Source of the DNA: Mortierella sp. BCC40632
Taxonomy: Eukaryota; Mortierellomycota; Mortierellomycetes; Mortierellales; Mortierellaceae
DNA: 64,000 bases
Assembly (NCBI GenBank): GCA_011634665.1
Contig: WAEK01000027.1
Location: 124,001 to 188,000 of the forward strand
Reading direction: 5' to 3'
Shown: positions 53,831 to 64,000 of the stretch, piece by piece
How positions within the stretch are numbered: the first letter of the stretch is position 1
Layout of the letters: the number at the start of each line of letters is the position of its first letter
The notes under the pieces: model-generated
Told to the model about the DNA's origin: nothing
The model's input: only the letters and a program-made list of their open reading frames with translations
Database searches by the model: none
Translations under genes and position numbers: made by a program

Positions 53831-54054
53831 GCATGGGTCCGAGGTTTCTGAAAATTTGGCTCGAGCCGCATGAGGGGTCCGTGCTTAATTCAATGAGCAT
53901 GTTAAATCTCAAGTTTGAGAAACACTGGCCGGTACAGTAAAAACCAAGGCTTTGCGCATCTTTATCATCCTCTGTTTCGCGTATCTGTGCCCCTCCCCCC
54001 TCTTCTTTTTTATTCCTGCTCATCCCGCTTGTCCTCACTCTCGTAACAATCAAT

Positions 54055-54196
54055 CGTCTTCCTCAGGTTTGAAAGCGACAGTTTATCGCTTTCGTTTTTT
54101 CGCTCTCCCTGTTGCGTTACGCACATACGAAATAACACCCAAACAGTCGAGATCGCATACAGGAGCGAATCGAAAAACGTAAACCTGAGGAAGACG
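54055..54196 (+). mobile_element. CGTCTTCCTCA-type MITE, copy 2
   Basis: Perfect 16-bp inverted ends: CGTCTTCCTCAGGTTT and AAACCTGAGGAAGACG. Length 142 bp. Related to 45331-45429. No coding capacity. Confidence 0.85.
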
Positions 54197-54473
54197 TTTT
54201 CATGGAAAAGTCTTTTACCTGGCATTGATTGAATGCAGAGCCTTGACTCTTGTGAAGGTCTGCCTCCTTGCGCTCAAATTCGAATCGAGTTATGGCTAGC
54301 AAAGTCGAATATCATGAAGACCTTAGCTTTTTTTTTTTTTTTTTGCTTTTATACAATAGATTTAGTCTTTCATTTTCGGGTCTCAAACGGACAAACCAGT
54401 CTTCTACATCCCTGTCGAGGTCCATCAACTAGTTCCCTTTCTCCCGCTCTGATCTAGTGTAGTCAGCGATTGA

Positions 54474-54997
54474 CTATTCATCCCTGAAATTGAAACGATG
54501 TCTGTCGGTCCACCAATCAATTTGGAAATGGGGATTTTGCATACTTGGAACCACGAAAGTTAACTCCAAAGCACGGGTGACCTCTGCAAGATCAGAGGGG
54601 AAAGGAACAGGGCGTCCACCATCAAGAAGAGAGTTGCGTTCTGTGAAATTGCCTTGGGTGTTTAGCGCAGTCCAAATTTGAACAAAGCCACCGACGTTTT
54701 TGAGTATATAAATCTCATGGGTCGATATCGCTGAGTAAAACGAAGTCCACTTCCACCTTGTCCATTTCCGCCTGTGGCATTCCCACCCTGTCCAGCTTTT
54801 GATGGGAGAGGCGGCCAAGGACCACGAATCCAAGATCCGCGAGGAACATCGACGGGGACACTGGCAGACGGGACTTGATTATTTGTCATCGGGTGGTTCA
54901 ACCATGGTTCGGGATTCTGCTGACTGACTGGAAGAAAACTAACATTCCCGACATTGGGGACGAAAAACATAAAGGTTGGAGGAACTGAGAATGACAT
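54474..54997 (-). CDS. unrecognised protein, one probable frame break
   Basis: ATG 54997 (MSFSVPPTFMFFVPNVGNVS) opens a Pro/Gly-rich frame up to RGSWIRGPWPPLPSK and GGNATGGNGQGGSG. At a T4 run near 54745 the coding signal moves to another frame, which continues STHEIYILKNVGGFVQIWTA and ends QIDWWTDRHRFNFRDE at 54474. Together about 175 residues. Family unknown. The single shift in a short homopolymer could be a sequencing error. Confidence 0.4.
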
Positions 54998-55436
54998 GAC
55001 AGATGCAAGATCTTTCAGACGGGGGAATGTGTGAGCGCGATAGTTGGTGTGAGTTTCGATGGGAAAGCTGCTAGTGAGTAGACTTTGTTTTATAGCATAA
55101 CAGTGTCAGCCCCGTAAACTTTCCTGGTGGTTAAGACGTGTGTCTTGATTGGCCATTCTGATGACCCATGCACATGAGATGTATTAAAATTGATTATCTA
55201 GGAGTGCTGTGCATGCTTGACATATTTACTCTAAGGAACTTGTAGCGACTATTAGAGGGGACAGTATTAGAATGTTCACCTCACTTAGAAATTGTGTAGA
55301 GTCCTCCTGTCACTCATTGTGTCAATCTTTGCTTGCTGGGTGAGGCAATGTTTAACGAGATGGATGGGGTGAAAAGATGCAGTGTGAGGACATTGTGAGG
55401 GAGGTGTGAGGCAGAGTGAGAGGTGTGGGGCAAAAG

Positions 55437-55545
55437 GACGGAGGTAAAGGCGAAGGTGAGGAAAATGAGGGCGAGAGCGAGGGCGAGGGCGAGGGCGAAG
55501 GTGGGGGCGAGAGCGAATCGAGGGCGAAGGCGAGAGTGATATTTC
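55437..55545 (+). repeat. GAGGGC/GGCGAA hexamer-rich tract
   Basis: Degenerate 6-nt array similar to 25120-25260, probably expanded independently or part of one dispersed repeat. Confidence 0.75.
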
Positions 55546-55683
55546 CAATAAAGTTCTGGAGTACATGACCCAAACCCCCTGTTGCGGGGATGTTGTCTTT
55601 TGCTTTGCCTTCACCAAACAAAAAAAATTCTAAGGGATCTGAGATGGGCAGCTTTACCTTTTGCCTTTCCTCATCCATTCTTG

Positions 55684-55765
55684 AAACTGGCTTGTGGCAG
55701 CCAAGCGTTCATAGCGATGTTGCTTTTTAATCCTTCGATGTCGGCTCTTTCTCTCCTACTTGCAG
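55684..55765. repeat. interspersed repeat R3, copy 3
   Basis: CTGGCTTGTGGCAGCCAAGC through TCGGCTCTTTCTCTC matches 43922-44000. Confidence 0.6.
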
Positions 55766-56569
55766 GGGGAATTCGTCGTGACGCGTTTATCACGTCATGA
55801 GAAAAGCATGTATACAGGAATCCTGTTATGAGCCTAGCTGAACTCTTCTACTGAACTTGTGGTGTCTAATGGAAACCAATAATTTAGAGGCGAAGATGAG
55901 GGCGAAGGTGAAATGTTACACAGCGGAGAGACTTGGCTGGAATGTTCACCTCCCGTGGAATGGTTCACGTGTTATTTAAAGGGGTTTTCAGCCTGGTATG
56001 TATGCGGGATCCATATGTAGAGAGCCATTGTATCGATTCGAACAAGTTCATGAATATTTAGAATACACCAAGAGGAGGACCAAGCTCCCAATAGAAGCGA
56101 ATACTTTCTGACTCGCATCGCTAATATCCAGACTTAGAGAAACAAAAACATACCTCTGGCGAACCAAGAAAAGATCGACGGGCTCTGCCCGCGATTGACC
56201 AGTCTTTTTGAGGCTTCGGTTTATGATATTCATAGCAAGCAATCGAGAATGAAATATTAAAGATTGATGGTGTGTGCATTGCAAGATGAAGTTGCGGGTG
56301 TTTTCTTATCGATTTGCTTCCAAAAGCAAACGTGAAAAAATAATGCGCTTTCTGCCCTTCTTTATTCTTTCCTCTGGAACAATTACCCTGAGATGGCGAA
56401 ACTAGCACTCAGAATATTTGATATGATCTTGGTGTCTAAAAGGCAGCTTCAAGAAAAAAGGGTTGGATGAGTGGGTGGCTTGAGGCGGGTGTAACAGGCC
56501 TATATTGTGCCATTCTCTCGCATTGAACTGACTGCCCCCTTCAGCTTTCTCTTTCTTGAGATTTAAGAC
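55766..56569. other. intergenic, unassigned
   Basis: A short minus frame at 56048-56408 is not supported. Nothing recognised. Confidence 0.3.
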
Positions 56570-58168
56570 ATGTCAACAGCTGGCGAGAGACGAGTTCATA
56601 TTGCACAAGAGTCCTTTGAGGCATTCAATCTCTCCATGAAGAGCGTGGCTCTGGACTCTCTCAATTAGTGCTCTTCAACTCGACTCACCAACTCACCGAC
56701 TCAACTCAACTCATGAGTTGAGTTGAGTTGAGTTCAAACTTTTCGACTTATGAGTTGAGTTGAGTTCCGATTTTTTCCAACTCATGGGAAACACTACTCT
56801 CAATGTATCATTGAAAGCTACCAAGAACCACGAGCTTGCAAGGCTCTTGAAGGTCCGCTTCAATTAATTCTCATGTTGGAATGTGATCTGTTGAGCACGC
56901 TATCGAAAATTCATGTCATACTTGGTGTGTTCCATAGGAGGACGATTTCAAAGAATGGGCGACCCGCCACTTTACGTTGACAAAGAGCCAGAAAAGGCTG
57001 AGCATCCAAAACATCGTGGACAAGAAGCGTAATAAGCTACAGATCGCCGGAGTGCATAAGGGATCCAAGTTTATTAAGTCAGGAATGGAGCTTCTTGCGC
57101 CTGAAGTATGAGCAGAATTGTAGTGAGCACGATATTGTTCTTGTTACGTCTGCTCCGAGCTAATATGGATAATCTTTTTTATCAGGGGGATCACATTGTC
57201 GCATCAGATTCCGCAGCTGCCAACCTTGAGAGGAACCCATTCTTGGCAAGTCAATCTGACCCCACTCTTTGTCTACGGAGAATTCACGGTCTGCAGGGAC
57301 ATCAAAGAGGCATTTGGATGACACTATTGCTGCTTCCCTCGAGACTTCAAGAAAGAGGGCGCATAGTAAAACCAAGGAGGGAGGTGTACAGAGGCCAAAG
57401 GGCGGGTGGGTGCATGAGCATGGGCTACAGGAGAAACGTCAGCCTCGGGACTACGAGTCGAAGCAGCGCTGTTTCGGCGAGGACGAGGAGAATACAACGG
57501 TTGGTACTGGATCCATTGTCGGGCTGACGGAGCACACCGATGTAAGTAACCCAATCACTACCAGCTCCTCTTCCTCCTCTACGAGTACAACCGTCCTCAG
57601 TCCAGTTTGCGAGAACGAAGTTGAACTGGAAGCTGCAGCCAACAAGCTCCACTTTGACATATCGACTGTGGAGCTCATATGTGTCAGCATCGGTGATGTC
57701 GAGGTTGGCCCTCGCTTTTATGAGCTACAGCGGGAGGCAATCACAATTGTCAACGACGCAAGAAAAAGGCTGGATATGAGCATCCTTCACCTCTTTCTGT
57801 AAGTTTGAAGCCTCGGTTTCTATGTAGGACTATGAGTACAAAGTGACAAGTACATACTAACTATGTATGTTTTTGGATGCCACAGTGCTGCCAACTACGT
57901 CTGGTTGCTGGACCATCAGCTCTCGTCAATGCCTCGCAATGAGCACGAATCTGTCAAGATGCACTTCAAGGTTGACCGTGCTGAGCTTCCCGACATGGTG
58001 ACCACTCTCTGCACACAACTTAGCAGAGAAATGGCCCACACAGGCCGTATCAGAATCCAAGGCCGCCGTTTCAAAGACGACGAGGAGGAAACGTCTTTGC
58101 CCTTTTCCTATAAATGTAATCACGATCATCCATCACAGTATGAAAAGAAAAAGGGGGAAGATTACTAG
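56570..58168 (+). pseudogene. unrecognised multi-exon gene split by a hAT-type MITE
   Basis: ATG 56570 starts MSTAGERRVHIAQESFEAFN; after removing the MITE and one target copy the frame continues through NHELARLLK to a donor at 56853. Exon 2 (56938 on; acceptor CATAG) reads EDDFKEWATRHFTLTKSQKR and RNKLQIAGVHKGSKFI, helix-turn-helix-like and reminiscent of DNA-binding domains of pogo-type elements, though weakly. A GTATGAG donor (57106) and TTATCAG acceptor (57185) lead to a Ser-rich region whose frame is unclear (SRSAGTSKRHLDDTIAASLE). Then SPVCENEVELEAAANKLHFD and VGPRFYELQREAITIVNDAR follow to a donor at 57799. The last exon is 57886-58168 (AANYVWLLDHQLSSMPRNEH...). I cannot name it. Middle junctions are unresolved. 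Confidence 0.5.
56666..56796 (+). mobile_element. hAT-type MITE (131 bp) with 8-bp target duplication
   Basis: CTCTCAAT flanks it perfectly on both sides (56658-56665, 56797-56804). The element starts TAGTG and ends CACTA; its right end is CATGGGAAACACTA. The interior is made of GAGTT/AACTC repeats forming a palindrome around 56710. 8-bp duplications are the hAT hallmark. Confidence 0.9.
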
Positions 58169-58332
58169 TTTAAGCAAAGCATCATAGAGACGATCGATAC
58201 CTGGAATGTTTAACACAGACGGACAAAATTTTAGAGAAATAAGAACTGATGTGACCTTTTATACCTTCCTAGTTTTGGCCCCGGCCTAAGGTTCAAGAAT
58301 CCCTTTTTTTTCATTTACACCGAAATTTTCAG

Positions 58333-58366
58333 AATACCGCACTTTTCAGAGGAAAAGTGTGGTATT
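58333..58366 (+). repeat. 14-15-bp hairpin
   Basis: AATACCGCACTTTTC and GAAAAGTGTGGTATT around a short loop, one mismatch. It lies 165 bp after the preceding gene's stop; it could be a terminator-like structure or a MITE end. Confidence 0.6.
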
Positions 58367-58509
58367 TACTGACTCTTCGTCTTTATTGTTCTAGAGGTAT
58401 CCCCGTCGGATGGATGGTGCGATAGTTGCCAACAGCACCACATCGCTCGACCCTGAGGTAGCTACCAACAGCTAGCTCAGTGTCGCAGGAACGTTCCATC
58501 ATTCAATCC

Positions 58510-58870
58510 AGTGATGCTGGTCGGGTCGGGAGGGATAGGGCTAGGAAGCCGGATTGGAGAAGATGCTGGTGAGGAGGAGTAAAGATGGGAGAGTAGCATA
58601 TGCGGTATGGAGTGGTTGGACTTACAGATGAGTTCAGGACAAGCCGGATGTGCGCAGAGTGCTTTGGACAACTGAGGAAGGCACGGTCACATCGTATTAT
58701 TGATGGCAAGGAGAAGATGGCTCAGGTGCATGGAGCAATGGAGTTTACCAACAGCCAGTGCGGGTCAGTCCAGCGAGGACATACGATCAAGTCCCAGGAT
58801 GTGAACGCGGCTGTTTGTATTGCGATAGCAGGAGGGTCGAATCTAATCTCGGCAGAGTGGAGCACATCAG
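58510..58870 (+). pseudogene. second Fanzor, decayed C-terminal part
   Basis: MLVGSGGIGLGSRIG (from 58513) fits the RuvC-II-like Gly-rich block. After a frame change, 58609 on reads VVGLTDEFRTSRMCAECF, matching the Fanzor xxDEYRTS..C..C zinc-finger start, and 58785-58830 reads HTIKSQDVNAAVCIAIAG, matching RuvC-III (R/Q-DVNAA.NI). RuvC-I and everything N-terminal are absent. Distinct from the first Fanzor (DEF versus DEY, QDVNAA versus RDVNGG), so a different lineage. A Tigger-type transposase remnant begins about 125 bp downstream on the same strand. Confidence 0.7.
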
Positions 58871-58989
58871 AGCTATTTTTCAGGACTGTGGGTCCTATTA
58901 AGCATACCTGTTCATATTCACAGGAGAAAATCCAACATTCCACACCTCCAATATCTTTTAGAGATGCAATGGAGGATCCCTGCGCTACA

Positions 58990-59526
58990 CAGGGCAGACT
59001 AGACTAGTCCGTAGGATCTGCTCAAAGTATGACCCCAATGAAATTTACAACTGCGACGAGACAGGGATGCATTTACTTGAGGTGTACAATCATTTCTACA
59101 GCGTCCCACAGTTCACGAAGACTGCCAAGCCTACAAGAGGGGCTGGTACTCGAGCATCAATTCTTTTTTGTATTAATACTACCGGGTCTTCGGTTGAACG
59201 AGAAGTTAAAATATCAGCGCTGAGGCCGCTCGTTATTGGTAAGTTTACACGGATGAATGGTTAACCGAATCCTGTCTGCCGTGCTACTAACATCTCTATC
59301 TTTCTGATTTTCTAGGCGAGCACCTTGCGTCGAGATATTGAAAAATGCAAAGATATCCCAATTACATTGATGAGATATGAATATGGATACATGAATCAGC
59401 AACTTTTTGCAATCTGGCTTCACACCTTGGATGAAGACCTCTCTAAGCCGAGCCTTCTCCTCTTTGACTCATGTGGTGCACACGACAACGTTGACAATAT
59501 TGACCCAGTTACAGGACAGCCGTAGG
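58990..59526 (+). pseudogene. Tigger/pogo-type DDE transposase remnant
   Basis: Reads KYDPNEIYNCDETGMHLLEV, with the first catalytic Asp in NCDETG, then GTRASILFCINTTGSS and LRPLVIGK. A GTAAGT donor near 59240 and an AG acceptor near 59316 lead to QQLFAIWLHTLDEDL and PSLLLFDSCGAHDN, where the second Asp sits (LLxDxCxAH). The third acidic region is not found before the (TAG)n tract. This order is that of the DDE_1 domain of Tigger/pogo elements. Its DNA-binding N-terminus is not obviously linked. Confidence 0.75.
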
Positions 59527-59596
59527 TCCACCTCCGTCTTGAGCGTCTTCGACCAAACTCAACGTCCGTCACCCAACCATTAGATGCTGGCCAAGC

Positions 59597-59598
<2 letters not shown>

Positions 59599-59658
<60 letters not shown>
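59599..59658 (+). repeat. (TAG)n microsatellite
   Basis: About 20 AGT/TAG units followed by A14. Confidence 0.97.
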
Positions 59659-59679
59659 CAAAAAAAAAAAAAAAGAATT

Positions 59680-61500
59680 CATAGAAAATAGGCGCTCGGT
59701 CAGCTTTGTGAGAGAGCTTTGAATCCAGTGAATCAATTCTATGCAGGCATGCTACTTGATACTCTAATCCTTAGAAATTCGTGGAATTCAGTGTTTGTAG
59801 CTGATGGGATTGAAATGTACCCCGGCTAACCATTAGTACTCTTTGGGAAGCACCAGGTTTATCCGCCAGTTACTCGTGAAGTCGCAGTGTAAATCCTACG
59901 CTTAAATTCCATACAATGATTAGCTCCAAACCTACTCTGATGCGATAGGTTCTTGTCAGCCCTTAATACGACTTTTTCATAGTATATACTCCGCAAGGTC
60001 AAAAGCGACCTTGCAAGTAGAGGTGCAACTGACCATCACCTGGGAAAATAGTCAATTCTAGTCTCAGCTCGAGCCACTTTATCCCGAGCCAAGCTCGATT
60101 TTTATCAGACGTTCTAGTTAAGCCAGCTCGAGTAACTCGGGAAATGCTGAGGACCATTCGCCCCGCATTATACAAGTCATAGGTACCAGTTCCCAGGCCA
60201 CTACGCTAAGGAGGTACAATAGGGTAGGCGTCGAACCGTGCTCAAAAGACTTCCCGTTACGGCTTTCCTCGGAGGACTGAGCAACTAGGTTGTACAAGGT
60301 AAGTACGATTACACATTCAAAAAGTTTTCTGGCAGATCAGAGTATGTTGCCCTATGAGACTGCTGTTGCTGAGTTGCTCTTTGAACCATCTAAGCCAGAG
60401 GAGGTATTCATGAACCAATAAAGGAACCGAGGGATATTCCGCATATCTAACGTCACTGGACGCGCTTGAAATGCCACACGTCTCGGGATGTTTGCAGCTT
60501 TGCAGCTGCTCTTACTACTATCTTGCAGCGGCGTTTGGATGCATAACGCTTTAAATGGCACAGGCGCTACCATCACCGCCGGAGTGCTATGCATCTGATG
60601 TACTTTGTGATAAAGATAATATGCAGACTAATCTATCTCCGCTCGATGATTCGCCTTTTCAATTGGTGCATCTGTCATGTCCCGACAGTGTGGAATTGTA
60701 CGGTAGTGCCACTGGCGCTCTTAGCGAGTGATCGACTGAAGATCTCCTCCGTGCGAAGTTCGAAGTCATGGAGCTGTGGTCTGATGACGAAATTATAATT
60801 AGGGCGTTCATTCTGGGACTGGCTTAGCAGGTCTCCATAACCTTGGAGGTATGTCAAGTGCAATGGCACTTCCTTCCTAAAGGATGAAAGACACGCTCCT
60901 TATCCCCTCTGGCACAGTGGTTTCTGAGAAGTCAAAAGAGTTTAGGAACAAAGGGCTGAGTACCGACGCCAGATACTAGATCCGATAGGCAAGAACGAGT
61001 CTGAACCTATTGCTTTCTTGCTGTGCTCTGAAGGCAGTATTAGAAGATTTTGGTTTATAGAGGATAATCTCAGTCTACATAGCTATTCTCTAGGAGACAC
61101 AGATGAGAAGAAAACTGGCTGGTACGCGAGCTTGTAGTATGGAGCGACAAGGTTTCTCGGACTGCATCGAGCAACACTCTAATCATAAAGAGGTTGGCGA
61201 CCTTGAAGACATTTCTAATCCAGTTGTTGTTCACACGAACTCGGAGCTAAATATTCGTGGGACCTTGCTTTGCTTGAGCTGGAGTTTTCGAAAATAGATA
61301 AAAAAAAAAAGGAGGAAAGAAAGGAAAAAAGAAAGGGGGGGGGAAAGAAAAAGACTAGGTGGTGCTATAATGATGCAATCTCTGGAGTCTCGTTCTGCAC
61401 CTTTCCAGATTCAGCGATCAATTACCCCTCCTCCAGACTCCTCCATGAGCTTACGCCTATCAACGGTAGTATCCGATAGTTCAAGGTATGGACCTATCTG
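59680..61500. other. decayed sequence, no gene recognised
   Basis: Many stops in all frames; short coding-like scraps at 60610-60830 and 61100-61300 without assignable family. An A10 tract and G9 occur at 61300-61345. Confidence 0.35.
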
Positions 61501-61511
61501 TGAAATAGATA

Positions 61512-61930
61512 GTGCAACTGAAAGAAGGAGCACTACCTACATCCGCATATTTGCATAGGCAAGAATATGCAAGCGGTATCAAGACGGATTTTTGCCCATG
61601 TCTTGATCATCGGAAGTTGAATATGCTCTTTGAAGATAGTAAGCTTGAGCTACCCACTACCAAGGACATATCCCGCGGCACTACGAGTAACGCGGTATGC
61701 TGCACGCCCTACTTACGTAAATCGTTTCCTAGGTTCTTGTTCACTAATGAGGAGCCGCTGCATTCGCGTGGAAAGGCATTAAGACACCCCCTATTGGTAT
61801 CAAGACTCCATGCATTTTTTAATGGGCGATATCTATCATGTCCGGATGTCTTTCCTTGGTGCATGGTTCTATTGATGGCGTTGCAATCTTCTCGTGGCGG
61901 TAGGCGGATCATGCGGCGCATGTGCCGAGT
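61512..61930 (+). pseudogene. LTR-retrotransposon reverse transcriptase scrap
   Basis: GIKTDFCPCLDHRKLNMLFE and LELPTTKDI resemble the R..VDYR.LN...  ..P.P...DI finger region of Ty3-type reverse transcriptases. About 180 bp further, in another frame, FAWKGIKTPPIGIKT then AISIM and GSIDGVAIFS correspond to the palm, with the catalytic (Y/I)DD changed to IDG. Heavily decayed. A different family from the Ty3 at 2.4 kb. Confidence 0.45.
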
Positions 61931-61979
61931 TTGTTTATGGGACCGAGGATATCCTGAGTTGAGGTCGAAAGGACTACAT

Positions 61980-62095
61980 ACTTCCTGAGTCGAGTTGAGC
62001 TCAAACTTGTTCTTGGCTCCCGTAGCCAAGGATTCTTTTTTTTTTTTTTTTTTTTTTTCCAACCCAACTCAACGCGACCCATGGGAAACATTAAT
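61980..62095 (-). repeat. partial relative of the hAT-type MITE
   Basis: GAGTCGAGTTGAGCTCAAAC and, after a T22 run, CAACCCAACTCAACGCGACC then CATGGGAAACATTA follow the same order as the right half of 56666-56796. The terminus is TTA rather than CTA. Confidence 0.5.
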
Positions 62096-62137
62096 CCTGG
62101 CTATCCTAGGATACACGGTACCCTCGTCGACCTTTGC

Positions 62138-62150
62138 CTATAAAAGAGAG
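62138..62150 (+). promoter_or_regulatory. TATA box of the secreted-protein gene
   Basis: GCCTATAAAAGAG, about 250 bp upstream of the ATG at 62395, with a CT/CA-rich leader following. Confidence 0.65.
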
Positions 62151-62394
62151 CCAACGCCTGAACATTTTTCTCCTCACTGAAAACCACCAAGGACCTCCAC
62201 ACTCCTCACACTCCTCAGTCTCGTCCACAAGAACAAATCAGTTTCCAATTAGGATTCGCCTCCACTTCGGTAATTCCAATGTTGTCATTATCTACACTCG
62301 CATGAAGAGAACCACCGAGCCTTTTCTCACTTCTTACACTTTACCACACTCTTCATAGCAGAGAAACAATCCAGACAATCGAAACAATCGCGTC

Positions 62395-63396
62395 ATGAAA
62401 ATCACCCTAGAGTTGTTCGGAGCTCTGTCCTTCATTGGACTGGCTCTTGCAGGAGAGACTGCAAAGAGCGAACAAGGTGATCATTCCTGGAGAAAAGATC
62501 CGCTTTACTACCCTGGCCACAGGATCGCGGCGCCAAACAAGGCCTCTGTCAGCTATGGTAGCAACATTACCTATGCAGAGGCGTGGGGATCCATTGACGA
62601 GGATGCCAGCAAATTCAATCGCCAGCGTATGGAGTTTCCTTCTTTGTACCGGGAGTATGCGAATTCAGATTGCGATGACCGTTTTAGGGAGGTATCCAGA
62701 GACGGCTACTATTACGTGACAGAAGAGGAAGCCTTTATCAAGTCATGCAAGGCCGTTCCGACTCTTGCTGAGAATGTTGGTACCGAGATTTGCTGTGCAT
62801 GGCAGGGCGAGAGCTGTACCTACAGGAAGGAAACCTCTGTTGCTCTTTCTAAGGGAGGCACCACCAAGTTTGGTATTAGTATTGAATCTGGAGCCGGTGC
62901 TTTCATTGCGAAGACAACTGCGACCGTGAGTTTTGAGCAGGAAATCCGATATGACAAGACAGTTACTGAAGTTAACGCGATGGAGTTGAAGTGTCCCCCT
63001 GGAAAGTGCTGCCGTCCACAACTTACGTATCTCACACTGCATTGTGACTACGAGTCAAAGAAGCTTAAACTTTCGTTCGAGAAGATGGATCGCAAGAACG
63101 GCTGGCCATACACAACAAAATACGACTCTAGCGAATACAACAGCGATGTTTGGCATGAGGATTTCAGAAGACGCGGACATTACATCTTCGACTATTATAA
63201 GGACTGTGGCTCAACATTTGTTTATTCGACCTACTACAACACGGTGAGGGAAGGGGATTTGACGAGGACAAATGAAGGAGGAAAGAAGTTGCCTCTGAAT
63301 CCGGATACCTATCCAAGCACATTGTACCTCCGTCTCAGGGATGGTGCGGAACACGAAGTTGGAGTCAAGCCTCAAGCATTGGATACCAAGCCTTAA
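62395..63396 (+). CDS. secreted beta-rich protein, aerolysin-like pattern (tentative)
   Basis: Single exon, 333 residues. The signal peptide MKITLELFGALSFIGLALAG is clear. After a polar segment come two Cys pairs (EICCAWQGESC; CPPGKCCRP) enclosing alternating small/polar stretches, TSVALSKGGTTKFGISIESG then GAFIAKTTATVSFEQEI. This alternation is what amphipathic beta-hairpins of aerolysin-type pore-forming proteins look like; the resemblance is one of pattern only. The C-terminal part is aromatic (YYKDCGSTFVYSTYYNTV). It ends VKPQALDTKP; the DNA beyond repeats this theme (GLENKPQTPYDK after the TAA), so the stop may be a recent truncation. No damage otherwise. Function unknown; secretion is well supported. 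Confidence 0.7.
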   Translation: MKITLELFGALSFIGLALAGETAKSEQGDHSWRKDPLYYPGHRIAAPNKASVSYGSNITYAEAWGSIDEDASKFNRQRMEFPSLYREYANSDCDDRFREVSRDGYYYVTEEEAFIKSCKAVPTLAENVGTEICCAWQGESCTYRKETSVALSKGGTTKFGISIESGAGAFIAKTTATVSFEQEIRYDKTVTEVNAMELKCPPGKCCRPQLTYLTLHCDYESKKLKLSFEKMDRKNGWPYTTKYDSSEYNSDVWHEDFRRRGHYIFDYYKDCGSTFVYSTYYNTVREGDLTRTNEGGKKLPLNPDTYPSTLYLRLRDGAEHEVGVKPQALDTKP

Positions 63397-64000
63397 GGAT
63401 TGGAGAACAAGCCTCAAACACCATATGACAAGCTCTCAAGCACTATTTGGCATGCCTCAAGTGGTGCCTGACAAGGTTCAAGCAGCTGTAGAAATGGAGC
63501 TCTTGAGACCAAGACATTTTGTAGAAATGTCAACTCTCACATAGCCCCCTTGTCCCGGACAGCTGCACACCGAACTCAGCCTTCATCTTTATCGCTGTCA
63601 ATGATCCTATGCTCCCTTGTCATACTTGAGCAATAAATTTTTTTTCTTTTTTTTTTTGTTTCTTAATTTTTTTATAACTGGCTTGCGGTAACTAATATTT
63701 CAGAGGACTTGAAGTCAAAAGAAGAGAACATCCAGATTAGGGATTATAATGTGCTCCTTCGACCACTCAAGAAAAAAAAAAAAAAAAACGAGCAGTTAGA
63801 TGAGACATTGCAAATCCACGACGAAAGTGAACATATCCTCCTGGGCTATGTTTGCTAGGATAAGTTGAAAGGAAGGATCTGTCGCTCTTTCTGCTGCTAA
63901 TGCGATGAGCCAGATTATTAACATAAACCAAATCGTTATTAGCTACCTAATGATTTGAAAATAATAGGTTATCCAGGAGAACATTACCCTACAATAACAT
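63397..64000. other. 3' region and AT-rich flank
   Basis: Degenerate copies of the KPQALDTKP-coding unit run to about 63450. A likely polyadenylation signal AATAAA lies at 63632, followed by T runs. No further gene. Confidence 0.45.

Noticed and set aside
63397..63544. A separate small gene after the secreted protein
   Set aside because: The frame is a continuation of tail repeats in another phase, with no start context of its own.

Overview
This is eukaryotic DNA from a repeat-rich filamentous fungus. Introns are short and GT-AG, 20-40 nt poly(A)/poly(T) tracts are everywhere, and the window holds Crinkler-type (CRN) effector genes, a Fanzor, a DIRS element, a Helitron end and a LIM-domain-binding transcriptional adaptor. 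This mix fits an early-diverging lineage such as Mortierellomycotina/Mucoromycota. That placement is inference from gene content, not from a marker gene.

Layout. 0-5.2 kb: a 5'-truncated LINE and the 5' part (LTR, gag, pol to the end of RT) of a Ty3 retrotransposon. 5.18-12.27 kb: the most interesting object, a ~7.1-kb transposon with matching terminal inverted repeats and TA flanks. It carries three minus-strand genes: a Fanzor-type RNA-guided nuclease (eukaryotic TnpB relative), a FEN1/XPG-like nuclease and an unrecognised protein. It has no DDE transposase that I can see, and the 180 bp between the Fanzor stop and the terminus is rich in hairpins, as expected of an omega-RNA. 12.3-15.5 kb: a CRN gene (header plus P-loop NTPase) with frame breaks, plus a second CRN linker fragment cut off by the transposon. 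15.5-19.35 kb: an unrecognised gene and a Tc1/mariner transposase. 19.35-23.8 kb: a DIRS retrotransposon whose inverted repeats and internal complementary region can be read directly; a 143-bp MITE sits in its left repeat. 23.9-26.2 kb: a CRN-type nuclease fragment and an AIG1-like GTPase.

27.3-38.2 kb is the host-gene core. A 1448-residue low-complexity protein (minus, 4 exons) and an 1114-residue LIM-domain-binding protein (plus, 7 exons) are divergently transcribed; both splice into complete frames. 38.2-56.5 kb is mostly decayed elements: a PIF1/Helitron end, LINE reverse transcriptase, Crypton-like recombinase pieces, MITEs, and a segmental duplication with an inversion. Among them lie a cysteine-rich secreted protein gene and a few unassigned small genes. 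56.5-59.6 kb has a gene whose exon is split by a hAT-type MITE with a perfect 8-bp target duplication, then a second, decayed Fanzor C-terminus beside a Tigger/pogo transposase remnant. 62.4-63.4 kb is an intact gene for a secreted, beta-rich protein.

How the parts work together: the window is a graveyard and nursery of mobile DNA around two stable host genes. Three 143-bp MITE copies look identical and the DIRS repeats match almost perfectly, so some activity is recent. Yet Fanzor, CRN, DIRS and Tc1 frames all break, often at homopolymers. Either these elements are decaying fast or the assembly carries homopolymer errors.
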